A stretch of 64,000 nucleotides of DNA from Micromonospora trifolii (GTDB taxonomy: Bacteria; Actinomycetota; Actinomycetes; Mycobacteriales; Micromonosporaceae), in assembly GCF_022229005.1 (NCBI RefSeq), contig NZ_JAKKFD010000023.1, positions 62,001 to 126,000 of the forward strand, in the 5' to 3' direction. Shown piece by piece: positions 25,619 through 33,457 of the stretch. Numbering within the stretch: position 1 is the stretch's first letter; each line of letters begins with the position of its first letter. Both the position numbers and the translations under genes were made by a program. Below the pieces are notes generated by a model. That model made no database searches and was not told the origin of the DNA. It saw only the letters and a list, made by a program, of their open reading frames with translations.

Positions 25619-26881
25619 TCAGCCTCCGATCGTCTCGGTCTCGGTGCCGCCGGCCCACTGGCTCAGCTTGAACACCACGAATTCGGCGGGCTTGACGACC
25701 GCGATGCCGATGTGGGCGATCACCATGCCCGCGTCGCGGACGTCCACCGGGTTGGTCTCCTCGTCGCACTTGACGAAGAACGCCTCCTCCGGGCTGCGCC
25801 CCAGCAGCGCGCCGTCGCGCCACACCCGGGTGAGGAACGCCCCGATGTCGCGCCGGATCGAACGCCAGAGGGTGAAGTCGTTGGGCTCGAACACCATCCA
25901 CCGGGTGCCGTTGGCGATGGCCTGCTCGATGGCGATGCTGAGGCGTCGGACGTTGAGGTAGCGCCACTCGCTGGCCTCGGCGGCGAGCGTACGGGCGCCC
26001 CAGACACGGATCCCCTCGCCGGCGAAGTAGCGGATCACGTTGACGCCCTTGGGGTTGAGCACGTCGTGTTCCGGCCGGGTGACCAGGTAGCCCAGGTCGA
26101 CTGCGCCGCGCACCGGCTCGTTGGCCGGGGCCTTGTGCACCCCGCGCAGGGCGTCGGTGCGGGCCCAGATGCCGGCCAGGTGCCCGCTCGGCGGGGTGAG
26201 TTCCAACTCGCCGCTGATCGGGTCGCGGACCCGCAGCCAGGGGTAGTAGAAGGCACCGAACTCGGACTGTCGCGGCCGGTAGGCGGCCCCCTCGTGGCCG
26301 CCGGAGCCGCCCGGTTGGCCCGGACCGCCGCCGGGACCGCCGGCCGCGCTGCCGCCCGTACCCTCGGCGGGCTTGGGGGGTTTGCCGGAGGACGGCGTGG
26401 CGACCCGGGTCAACGCGGAGATGTCGTCGATGTCCGGTGCCGGGTCGCAGATCGCGACCATGGTGCGGGTGCGCTCGGCCATGCTCAGCAGCGCCTCGTG
26501 GGACACCACGTCGTGGAAGCCGGGCGCGGCGATGATGGAGATCTCGTCGACGGCCTCCAGCAGTTGCAGACCGCCGCGCCGCTGCCCGGAGCCGGTGATC
26601 GCGCCACCCTCACCGACGTTGACCACCCAGCAGCGGGCGCCCCCGTTGTCCAGGAAGCCGAAGACCGCGCGGGCCAGCGGGGTGCTCTCCACCCGCTCCC
26701 CACCGGCGAAGAGCCGCAGGAACTCCGTCCAGTTGTTGACCGGTACCGCCTTGCCCAGGTGGGCGGAGCGATCCGGGGCGACGCCGACGAAGGCCGCGAT
26801 GCTGGTGCTCGCCGGCCCGATCGGTCGGGCGCCGCTGGGGACCTCCTCGACATAGATGCCGGGGGAGAAGTAACTGGGCAT
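25619..26881 (-). CDS. Contractile tail sheath protein
   Basis: The 420-residue product begins with SPGIYVEEVPSGARPI and contains FVGVAPDRS, CDEETNPVDVRDAGMV and a final VVFKLSQW strand, all typical of phage-tail-like sheath subunits. AGGAGG lies 4 nt upstream of ATG 26881; the longer ORF reaching 27280 is rejected. Between about residues 163 and 203 a Gly/Pro-rich insertion interrupts the fold, probably as an exposed loop. It is the only sheath gene in the window, pointing to a single-sheath system. Confidence 0.93.
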   Translation of the reverse strand: MPSYFSPGIYVEEVPSGARPIGPASTSIAAFVGVAPDRSAHLGKAVPVNNWTEFLRLFAGGERVESTPLARAVFGFLDNGGARCWVVNVGEGGAITGSGQRRGGLQLLEAVDEISIIAAPGFHDVVSHEALLSMAERTRTMVAICDPAPDIDDISALTRVATPSSGKPPKPAEGTGGSAAGGPGGGPGQPGGSGGHEGAAYRPRQSEFGAFYYPWLRVRDPISGELELTPPSGHLAGIWARTDALRGVHKAPANEPVRGAVDLGYLVTRPEHDVLNPKGVNVIRYFAGEGIRVWGARTLAAEASEWRYLNVRRLSIAIEQAIANGTRWMVFEPNDFTLWRSIRRDIGAFLTRVWRDGALLGRSPEEAFFVKCDEETNPVDVRDAGMVIAHIGIAVVKPAEFVVFKLSQWAGGTETETIGG

Positions 26882-26904
26882 CGGTCCTCCTGTGCCTGTG
26901 GGTG

Positions 26905-27603
26905 TCAGTGGGTCGGTGGCGCGCAGACGATGACGATGTCGTCCTCGGCCGGGTCGACGTCGGCGCTGAGGACGAGCCCGCGTCCGGTCAGCCGCAGCCG
27001 GACCGGGCTCGGGTGCTCGGGGTCGTGCGGGACGCCGACGATCAGGAAGCGGCCCTCGCTGTCGGTGCGGGTGGCGGACCCGATGCCGGGCAGCTCGACC
27101 CGCATCGCGGCCAGTGGCTGCTCCTGGGGGCCGACCACCCGCCCACTGAGGCTGCGCACGTCGAGTTGCCGCAACCGCAGCGGTTGCAGCACCGGCGGCG
27201 CGGCCGGAGTCGGGTGGTCCACCTGCGCCGCGACGTCGATCAGCAGCGCCGGCCGGGGTGCCGTACCGAATGCCGTCCACAGTGGTGGGTCGCCGGCCTC
27301 CAGCACGACCGGGTAGGTGCCGTCGCTGGTCGCGGCGGTGAGCACCCGGTCCAGCCGGGGCAACCCGGCCGGCCCGGTGACGCAGAGCAGGTGGCGGACC
27401 GTGAACCGGTACGGTTCGCGGACAGCGCCGCTGGAGCGGGTCTGCCGGGCCGGGCGCAGCTCCATCGGCCAGAGCGTGAGCCCGTCGGCGTCGTCACACG
27501 GACGGGGCGGGCCGACCGGGACCGGTTCCCCCGCCGCTCTGGTCACCCAGGCGACCAGCTCGGCGGTGGCGGTCTCGATCGGTCCGCGCCCGTGGGTGGT
27601 CAT
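26905..27603 (-). CDS. Injection-system protein with carboxypeptidase regulatory-like domain, possible tube/sheath terminator
   Basis: The 232-residue product has an N-terminal mixed domain (ETATAELVAWVTRAAGE, FTVRHLLCVTGP, VLEAGDPPLWTAFGTAPRPALLIDV) and a C-terminal beta domain (VRSLSGRVVGPQEQPLAAMRVEL, DSEGRFLIVGV) that resembles carboxypeptidase regulatory-like Ig folds. Its position just upstream of the sheath gene is where Pvc16/DUF4255 cap proteins are found, and the N-terminal half weakly recalls that family. The start ATG 27603 overlaps the membrane protein gene by four bases. The terminator role is an inference from position. Confidence 0.6.
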   Translation of the reverse strand: MTTHGRGPIETATAELVAWVTRAAGEPVPVGPPRPCDDADGLTLWPMELRPARQTRSSGAVREPYRFTVRHLLCVTGPAGLPRLDRVLTAATSDGTYPVVLEAGDPPLWTAFGTAPRPALLIDVAAQVDHPTPAAPPVLQPLRLRQLDVRSLSGRVVGPQEQPLAAMRVELPGIGSATRTDSEGRFLIVGVPHDPEHPSPVRLRLTGRGLVLSADVDPAEDDIVIVCAPPTH

Positions 27604-28208
27604 CGCGGCGGCGTCCCCTGGATCCGGTACGCGATGGCCTCGTTCCACACGTGTGGGTAGACGCCGATCTCGAAGTACCGGGTGAAGCGGTTGATCGGCG
27701 CGTTGGTGTGGTCGTGGTAGAGCAGCCACACCGGCGCGATGGTGAACAGGACGTAGTTGGCCAGGACGAGGGGGATGTAGAGCGGCCCGAGCAGGCGACC
27801 CTGGAAGATGTGCACGTCCTCGTGCCGTTGGATGCCCGAGCTGGAGCCGGCGCAGACGGTGCCGATGGTGGTGGCGTAGCGGGGTGAGACCCCCTCCACC
27901 ACGCTGACCCGACCGCTGTTGAGCGACGTGGGCCGGTCCAGCGAGTGCCCGAAGATCAGGTGCACGGTCAGGTAGATGGCGCCGACGACAGTGTTGAGCA
28001 GACTCCAGGTGTGGTCGACGACGAAGAGGAAGATGCCGCGGGCGTCCGAGGCGTACACCCCGGCGGAGGCCACCGACCAGCCGAAGACCGCGCCGATCAC
28101 CAGGCCCACGACGGCGCCGATCAGCAGCCCGATCGGGCCACCGGCGAGGAAGCCGAGCAGGGCGGCGAAGCCGACCTGGATGGCTGCGCTGAGAATTCCG
28201 AAGACCAT
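27600..28208 (-). CDS. Membrane protein with HExxH motif, head of injection-system operon
   Basis: The 202-residue product has two adjacent N-terminal helices rich in Gly (residues about 5-50), a third near 60-85 and a hydrophobic region near 145-165. Between them lies QRHEDVHIFQGRLLGPLY, an HExxH (HEDVH) zinc-binding pattern of metallopeptidases, preceded by a C-containing segment (GTVCAGSSSGIQ). A similar arrangement with HE..H followed by Q and LLGPLY occurs in membrane proteins of unknown role. Whether it cleaves peptides is not known. It is translationally coupled to the next injection-system gene. Confidence 0.7.
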   Translation of the reverse strand: MVFGILSAAIQVGFAALLGFLAGGPIGLLIGAVVGLVIGAVFGWSVASAGVYASDARGIFLFVVDHTWSLLNTVVGAIYLTVHLIFGHSLDRPTSLNSGRVSVVEGVSPRYATTIGTVCAGSSSGIQRHEDVHIFQGRLLGPLYIPLVLANYVLFTIAPVWLLYHDHTNAPINRFTRYFEIGVYPHVWNEAIAYRIQGTPPR

Positions 28209-28219
28209 GACGGCACCCC

Positions 28220-28555
28220 TCAGACCCAGGAACGGAAGACTCGGGGCTCACGACCGCTCGCGACCTGGGTCGGCGTCGCCTGTCGGTTGCCGGGCGGGAA
28301 CTGGTTGACGCCGAGCGCGGCGGAGAAGATGACCAGCGCGTTGAAGAACGCGATGACCCACTTCTCGCCGCCGGCGTCGTCGGCGAACGCCGCTGTCACG
28401 TAGGACAGCAGCAGCGCGATGGCGATGGCGATCCACTTGCGGAGCTTGTCGCCGCTCGGGCCGATCAGCCCGCCGATGACGTTGGTGGCCAGCAGGGTGG
28501 CGGCGCTCGCGCCGGCGATGCTCCCCAGGGCTGCCCAGGTGAAGAGATCGTTCAT
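28220..28555 (-). CDS. Small three-helix membrane protein (holin-like size)
   Basis: The 111-residue product has three predicted membrane helices (residues about 7-30, 40-58 and 66-84) and a charged C-terminal tail. The size and topology recall phage holins, which would offer a way to release or insert an injection particle, but there is no family-specific motif. AAGGGGGA precedes ATG 28555. It is the first gene of the minus-strand injection cluster, with 11 nt before the HExxH gene. Confidence 0.6.
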   Translation of the reverse strand: MNDLFTWAALGSIAGASAATLLATNVIGGLIGPSGDKLRKWIAIAIALLLSYVTAAFADDAGGEKWVIAFFNALVIFSAALGVNQFPPGNRQATPTQVASGREPRVFRSWV

Positions 28556-28697
28556 GACGATCCCCCTTCTGCGATGGTGCGACCGGGATGTGGTGGTGGT
28601 GAGGTCCGGTGCCCTCACGGGGGCACCGGGGCCGGTCGCCGTCGTTTCGGGGGCGGCCGGGGCCGGGCGTGGCCGGCTGAGCCGGCCACCAGATGGA

Positions 28698-29477
28698 TCA
28701 GCCGGGCCCCGGTGCGCCGGCGGGCGGGCCCGGCGGCGGGGTCGGACCGGGCGCAGCCGGCGCCGCGGAGTGACGGCGGACCAGGAGTACGCCCACAGCG
28801 GCGAGCAGCAGCAGGAGGAGGACACCGCCGACGACCAGCAGCCAGGGGAATCCGCCGTCGTCCTCCTCGCCGGCGGCAACCGGCGAGGTGGACGGTCGAG
28901 GTGGCGCCTCGGCCACGGCCCGCAGCTCGGCCGGCTTCTCCTGGTTGGGATCGACCTTCCAACTGACCGAGCGGCCGTTGACGGTGCCATTACTGTCGAT
29001 CACCCGGCCGGGAAATGTCACCGAGATCTCGAACGACATGAGCTTGAGGAACGCCTGTTGGTTTTGCGGATTCTGCTCCGCAACCTTTCCGCCATATTTC
29101 TTGGGATCGAGCGGCAGCGTGAAGCGGTAGAGATCTCGGTCCCGGACCAGTTTCACGCTCTCGGTGTCGAAACCGGCCAGCGGCGCCTTGCGGTAACTGA
29201 TCTGGGAGCCGTAGAAAGTGTCGTCCTGGTAAAGAGTCTCCTCGCCCGCCGGTAGGGCGGGGATGTTCTGCCGCAGCTCCGCGAAGGCGACCGGGAGGTT
29301 CTTGTTGCGGCCGCTCAGCACGGACTTCTGGGCCGTCAGCAGGAGCTGCCCGTCGACCGTGTCGTCGGCGTTGACGGTCAAGCCCATGTTGAGTTGCATG
29401 CAGCCGCTCAGCGCGGCGAGAAGGAGGAGGCACACCGCGACGCGGAGTGCCCTACCGCGGTTGACTCTCCTGTTCAT
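28698..29477 (-). CDS. LppM-like lipoprotein with C-terminal membrane helix
   Basis: The 259-residue product has a lipoprotein signal (RALRVAVCLLLLAALSGC, lipidated Cys near residue 26). An LppM/DUF3153-type domain follows (MQLNMGLTVNADDTVDGQLLLTAQKSVL), then a Pro/Thr linker, a C-terminal helix (FPWLLVVGGVLLLLLLAAVGVLLV) and a Pro/Gly-rich cytoplasmic tail. I chose ATG 29477 because it places the signal peptide at the N-terminus; an ATG 30 nt upstream is in frame, and neither has a strong ribosome-binding site. The family is cell-envelope associated in actinobacteria, with a poorly defined role. Confidence 0.8.
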   Translation of the reverse strand: MNRRVNRGRALRVAVCLLLLAALSGCMQLNMGLTVNADDTVDGQLLLTAQKSVLSGRNKNLPVAFAELRQNIPALPAGEETLYQDDTFYGSQISYRKAPLAGFDTESVKLVRDRDLYRFTLPLDPKKYGGKVAEQNPQNQQAFLKLMSFEISVTFPGRVIDSNGTVNGRSVSWKVDPNQEKPAELRAVAEAPPRPSTSPVAAGEEDDGGFPWLLVVGGVLLLLLLAAVGVLLVRRHSAAPAAPGPTPPPGPPAGAPGPG

Positions 29478-29647
29478 GGGCTCAGTGTGTGTGATCGCTT
29501 TCACCATCAGCAGTCAGCGATCGGTCACAACGAAGTCGCCGATTGTACCGGCGCGCTGTCGTCTTTGATTAGCTCCGACGGCGACCCGGTTGACTATTCT
29601 GGAGCTTTGGGGCCACGACGGTTCCTCGTCGGCCGTAGTCTGGTCCG

Positions 29648-30112
29648 ATGAGAATTGTCGCGTGCGTCCTGCTGATAGATCCCGACGGGCAGTTGCTGTT
29701 GCAACTGCGCGACGGCGACGCGACGCACCACCCGAACGTGTGGGGGCTGCCCGGCGGTCACGGCGAGCCGGGGGAGACGCCGGAGCAGACCGCCGAGCGG
29801 GAGCTGTTGGAGGAGACCGGCCTGCGGGCCGACGGGCGACTGCACCCGGTAGCCGTGCAAACGCTGCCCGAGCTGGATCGGGTGAAGCACTACTTCCTCG
29901 GCAGCACCAGGGCCCGGCAGGAGGACGTGGTGCTCGGCGAGGGCGCGGCCATGCTCTTCGTCCCCGGTGCCGAGGTGCTCGACGGTCGTCCGTGGACGCC
30001 GGGCACCGTGGAGGTGTTGACCGAGTTCCTCGCCTCGGCGGAGTACGCCGCCCTGGCCACCGGCCGGATCGCCGGGCCGGCTCAGCCCGCCGGCGGTCGC
30101 CAGTCGGCGTAG
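29648..30112 (+). CDS. Nudix hydrolase
   Basis: The 154-residue product has a complete Nudix box: GHGEPGETPEQTAERELLEE followed by TG (GX5EX7REUXEEXGU). It is preceded by VLLIDPDGQLLLQLRDGD, the usual first strands. Such enzymes hydrolyse nucleoside diphosphate derivatives; the substrate cannot be assigned. The last 31 nt overlap the 3' end of the convergent monooxygenase gene, so both coding ends share DNA. Confidence 0.9.
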   Translation: MRIVACVLLIDPDGQLLLQLRDGDATHHPNVWGLPGGHGEPGETPEQTAERELLEETGLRADGRLHPVAVQTLPELDRVKHYFLGSTRARQEDVVLGEGAAMLFVPGAEVLDGRPWTPGTVEVLTEFLASAEYAALATGRIAGPAQPAGGRQSA

Positions 30113-31245
30113 CGGGCCATGCTGCGCAGGGCGACCCGGCCCGGGGTGACCCGCAACGCGACGGTCCGCATCGCGACGGCGATCGGGTTGTGCAGCTGCT
30201 GTCCGAACCGCCCAGCGACGTAGGAGGCGCGGGCAACGGACTGACTGCGTGGGCGACGCTGCTCGTCGTACGCGGCCAGGGCGGCGGGCACTCCCTCGGC
30301 GCCGGCGGCGCAGACCGCGCCGAGCACCACAGCGTCCTCGATCGCCTGCCCGGCGCCCTGCCCGAGGTTGGGGGTCATCGGATGCGCGGCGTCGCCGAGC
30401 AGCGCCACCCGCCCCCGCACGTACGAGGGCAGCGGCTCGGTCAGGTGGTGGATGTCGTTGCGCAGCACGACGTCGGGTGGGGTCGCCGCGAGAAGCGCCG
30501 GGATGGGGTCGTGCCAGTCGCCGAAGCGCTCCCGCACGGCCGCCAGCTCGTCGGGGGCGTGGCCGCCGGGCGGGGCGTTCACCGCGCCGTACCAGTAGAG
30601 CTGGCCGTCACCGATCGGCACCATGCCGAACTCGGCTCCCGGCCCCCACGTGATGGCGGCCGGGATCGGATCGGGAAACGCGATGGCCGCCCGCCACGTC
30701 GTCGATCCCGCGTACACCGGGCCGGGGTGGTGCGGCCAGAGCTGGGCGCGGACCCGGCTGCGCAGGCCGTCGGCGCCGACCACCAGATCGGCGCTGAGGG
30801 TGTGCGCGCCGTCCGGCCCCTGATAGCGCACCTCGGCACGGTCCGGGCCCGACTCGACGTGCCGCACTGTGGCGTTGGTCTGCAGAGACGAGGCCGGCAG
30901 GGCCTCGCGCAGGGTGCGGTGCAGCGTGGCCCGGTGCACGCCGAGCGCAGTGGTGCCCAGCTGCCTGATCATCTCCGAGGCGTCCACCCGGGACAACCAC
31001 CGCCCGTGCCGGTTGCGGATCCCGCCGGGTGCCTCACCGTGTCCGCCCCGGCGCAGGGCCGGGCCGAGGCCGAGGGCGTCCACAGCACGCACGGCGTTGG
31101 CCATCAGGCTCAGACCGGCGCCGACCTCGCGCATTTCGGGGGCGCGCTCCAGCACTGTGACCCTCCATCCGTGCCGGTGCAGGGCGAGCGCCGCGCTCAA
31201 CCCGCCGATGCCGGCGCCCACCACCACCGCGTGTGAGTCGTCCAT
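30082..31245 (-). CDS. FAD-dependent monooxygenase (salicylate hydroxylase-like)
   Basis: The 387-residue product has the N-terminal FAD dinucleotide motif VVGAGIGGLSAALALHRHG, the middle DG motif (LVVGADGLRSRVR) and the C-terminal GDAAHPMTPNLGQGAGQAIED, the three hallmarks of group A flavin hydroxylases. AAGGAGG precedes ATG 31245. An 18-bp palindrome overlaps the start of the leader, and the divergent TetR gene lies beyond it, so this gene is probably repressed by that regulator. The aromatic substrate is not predictable. Confidence 0.88.
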   Translation of the reverse strand: MDDSHAVVVGAGIGGLSAALALHRHGWRVTVLERAPEMREVGAGLSLMANAVRAVDALGLGPALRRGGHGEAPGGIRNRHGRWLSRVDASEMIRQLGTTALGVHRATLHRTLREALPASSLQTNATVRHVESGPDRAEVRYQGPDGAHTLSADLVVGADGLRSRVRAQLWPHHPGPVYAGSTTWRAAIAFPDPIPAAITWGPGAEFGMVPIGDGQLYWYGAVNAPPGGHAPDELAAVRERFGDWHDPIPALLAATPPDVVLRNDIHHLTEPLPSYVRGRVALLGDAAHPMTPNLGQGAGQAIEDAVVLGAVCAAGAEGVPAALAAYDEQRRPRSQSVARASYVAGRFGQQLHNPIAVAMRTVALRVTPGRVALRSMARYADWRPPAG

Positions 31246-31255
31246 GTCGATCCTC

Positions 31256-31273
31256 CTTCTACACCTGTAGAAG
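31256..31273. promoter_or_regulatory. TetR-type operator palindrome
   Basis: CTTCTACACCTGTAGAAG has 8-bp arms around a CC spacer. It lies between the monooxygenase and TetR starts, overlapping the upstream edge of the monooxygenase ribosome-binding site, and is the obvious binding site for the TetR protein. Confidence 0.8.
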
Positions 31274-31311
31274 AGTGATACTACCTGGGGACCCCGGAAA
31301 GGAGGAGTGCC

Positions 31312-31941
31312 ATGACGGCGCGGGCGAACCGGATCGCGACGCTGACCGACGCGGCCATCGAACTGATCGCCGACGGTGGCATGCGAGCCCTGACCCACCG
31401 GGCGGTCGACGGCCGCGCCGGAATGCCGCCGGGCACCACCTCCGCGTACCTGCGGACCCGACAGGCGCTGATCGAGGCGGTCGTCGGACGGCTCGCCGAA
31501 CGGGACCGGGCCGACCTGGCCGCGTACGACCTGCCGACCGGCCCGCCGCCCCCGACCCCTGCCCCCCGGCTCGACAGCGGCGACCTCGACGCGCTCGCCA
31601 CCGGCGTCGCCGAGGTGCTCGACCGCTGGTTGAGCACCGGACGCAGCCGGAGCCTCGCCCGCTACGCGTGCCTGCTGGAGGCGGTGCACCGGCCCGAACT
31701 GCGCGGCATCCTGCACCACGGCACCGGCCTGCGGGTGCAGGCCCGGGACCTGCTGGCCAGGGCCGGGGCCACCGACCCCGACCGGCAGGGCGATCAGTTC
31801 GTCGCGTTCGTGGACGGGCTGCTCTTCGACCGACTGGCCGGCGCGGGCGCGCTCACCGCCCCACCGCCCGGCACCACGGCCAGCCGCGCCGACCTGAGCG
31901 CCGCCGTCCGTACGCTGCTGCGAGCCCTCACCGGAAGCTGA
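31312..31941 (+). CDS. TetR-family transcriptional regulator
   Basis: The 209-residue product has an N-terminal helix-turn-helix (ATLTDAAIELIADGGMRALTHRAVDGRAGMPPGTTSAYL-type pattern, about residues 8-47) and an all-helical ligand domain. GGAGG lies upstream of ATG 31312. It is divergent from the flavin monooxygenase gene with a palindromic operator between them, the usual layout for a repressor that releases the monooxygenase gene when its aromatic ligand is present. Confidence 0.88.
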   Translation: MTARANRIATLTDAAIELIADGGMRALTHRAVDGRAGMPPGTTSAYLRTRQALIEAVVGRLAERDRADLAAYDLPTGPPPPTPAPRLDSGDLDALATGVAEVLDRWLSTGRSRSLARYACLLEAVHRPELRGILHHGTGLRVQARDLLARAGATDPDRQGDQFVAFVDGLLFDRLAGAGALTAPPPGTTASRADLSAAVRTLLRALTGS

Positions 31942-32320
31942 CCCGGTCGCCGAGCGTCTCGCCGGGCCTGCTGGCGTCCGGGCCTGGTCGGGTGCGGGCC
32001 TGCTGGCGTGCGGGCCTGCTGGCGCGTGGGCACCCGGGCCGGGGCGTGGCGCAGCCCGGTGCTCAGGTCCGGCGCGTGATGGGAGACGATCGCCTCGGGA
32101 GGCCGTGACCCACCGGTCTGGTGCCGTGGGCGGGCCCTTTCGAGCTGAATCGTTTACGACATCGCGCCTGATTCGTTTGCGGCATCAGCTCCAAAGGGGG
32201 GAGCGGACGGCATGCTGCGGTGAGCCGGCGGTGCGATGTCGCGCGTTGGCGGTGCGCCGTCGTGAGCTGGCAGCACGGTGTCGGACCGGAGTGCGGCAGC
32301 GCGGCGGGAGAGGTTGGGCG
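31942..32320. other. Intergenic region with direct repeats and a paired repeat element
   Basis: This 379-bp stretch has no convincing gene. It holds three copies of the 13-mer GGGCCTGCTGGCG (31964-31976, 31996-32008, 32012-32024) and the paired repeat element at 32135-32198. Whatever promoter serves the FUSC gene should lie here, but I see no clear -10/-35 pair. Confidence 0.7.
32135..32198. repeat. Paired intergenic repeat element, copy A
   Basis: The ends form an inverted repeat: CCCTTTCGAGCTGA (32135-32148) against TCAGCTCCAAAGGG (32185-32198), 13 of 14 matching. Inside are two 18-bp direct repeats, TGAATCGTTTACGACATC (32146-32163) and TGATTCGTTTGCGGCATC (32169-32186), differing at three positions. 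A second copy lies at 46869-46976. TCGTTTACGA inside the unit is itself a short palindrome. Confidence 0.8.
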
Positions 32321-33445
32321 ATGGTGCGGTTCAGCGGTCTGCGGACTGCCGGCGGGCGATTGCGGCACGGCTGGCGGCCGGTGCTGGAGGCGACCGTCGC
32401 GGCGACAGTGGCCTGGCTGCTGGCCACCCGGCTGCTCGGGCACCCGCAGCCCTTCTTCGCGCCGGCCGCCGCGCTGATCGTCCTCGGGCAGGCCCGGGGG
32501 CAGCGCATCCGCCGGGCCGTCGAGGTCATCCTCGGGGTCGCCGCCGGGGTGCTCGTCGCGGACCTGGTGGTGCAGGCGCTCGGCCCGGGCAGCACCTGGA
32601 CGGTTGTCACCGTCATCCTGTTCACCGTCCTCCTCGCGGTGGCCTTCGGGGCCACCGGCGTGACGCTGGTGCAGGCGGCGGTCTCCGCGCTCTACCTGGT
32701 GGTGGTCGCACCGCCGGACGGCTCGTTGGTGCCGTTCCGCTTCGTCGACGCGCTGGTCGGCGGCGCGGTCGCCCTCGCGGCCAGCCTGCTTGTCGACGCC
32801 CGGCATCCCCTCGCCCCGCTGGTCGCGGAGGTGCGGCGGACCTTCGACGGGTTGGCCGGGCTGCTGGGCGGGATCGCCGACGCGTTGGACGACAGCGACG
32901 AGCCGGCGGCGGTCGCCGCGCTCAGGCAGGCGCGGGGGATGGACGCCCGGGTGGACGGGCTGCGCGACGGTGTGCTGGCCGCCGGTGAGGCCCTGCGGCT
33001 CAACGTCCGTCGACGTCGGCACATCGGTCGGCTGCGCTCGGTGGACGAGTCGATCCGCCAGATCGACTACGCGGTCCGTAACGTCCGGGTGCTGGCCCGT
33101 GCGGGCGTGACCCTCAGCCGGCTGCACACCCCGGCCCCGCCCGAACTGGGCGCCGCGCTGCGGTCACTGGCCGAGGCGGTCCGTCAGGCCGGCGCGGCCC
33201 TCGCCGCCGACCTGAACGGGCAGGAGGAAACCGCCGACCGGCACGCGACCCTGGCCGACGAGTCGGCGTTGGCCGCGGTGCACGCCGCCGGGCAGCTCTT
33301 CGGTCCCACGCAGACCCTCCCGCTAGCGATGATCATCGGTCAGGTCAGGGCCACTGCCATCGACCTGCTGCGCGGCGTCAACCCGGAGGACGACGCCGCC
33401 GTCCTCGCCCGCGTCGACGACGCCCTCGGCCTCCCGCCGGTCTGA
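32321..33445 (+). CDS. FUSC-family aromatic acid exporter-like membrane protein
   Basis: The 374-residue product has a hydrophobic N-terminal half with about six helices (LEATVAATVAWLLATRLLG, FAPAAALIVLGQARGQ, TVVTVILFTVLLAVAFGATG) and a soluble helical C-terminal half, as in FUSC/ArAE exporters. GGGAGAGG precedes ATG 32321. The transported molecule is unknown. Copy A of the paired repeat lies about 120 bp upstream. Confidence 0.8.
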   Translation: MVRFSGLRTAGGRLRHGWRPVLEATVAATVAWLLATRLLGHPQPFFAPAAALIVLGQARGQRIRRAVEVILGVAAGVLVADLVVQALGPGSTWTVVTVILFTVLLAVAFGATGVTLVQAAVSALYLVVVAPPDGSLVPFRFVDALVGGAVALAASLLVDARHPLAPLVAEVRRTFDGLAGLLGGIADALDDSDEPAAVAALRQARGMDARVDGLRDGVLAAGEALRLNVRRRRHIGRLRSVDESIRQIDYAVRNVRVLARAGVTLSRLHTPAPPELGAALRSLAEAVRQAGAALAADLNGQEETADRHATLADESALAAVHAAGQLFGPTQTLPLAMIIGQVRATAIDLLRGVNPEDDAAVLARVDDALGLPPV

Positions 33446-33457
33446 CGTCCGCACTGC

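Noticed and set aside
23068-25671. Plus-strand ORF of 867 codons across the injection genes
   Set aside because: It lies antisense to the LysM, disordered and tube genes. Its composition (Pro/Arg/Gly-rich) is that of a shadow frame.
12859-28555. The cluster as an intact prophage
   Set aside because: No capsid, terminase, portal, integrase or lysis module is present; only contractile tail functions are encoded.
31942-32320. Plus-strand ORFs (from 31233 and 32105) entering this gap
   Set aside because: They are frame shadows or extensions of the TetR and FUSC genes without ribosome-binding sites; the gap shows repeats, not codon structure.
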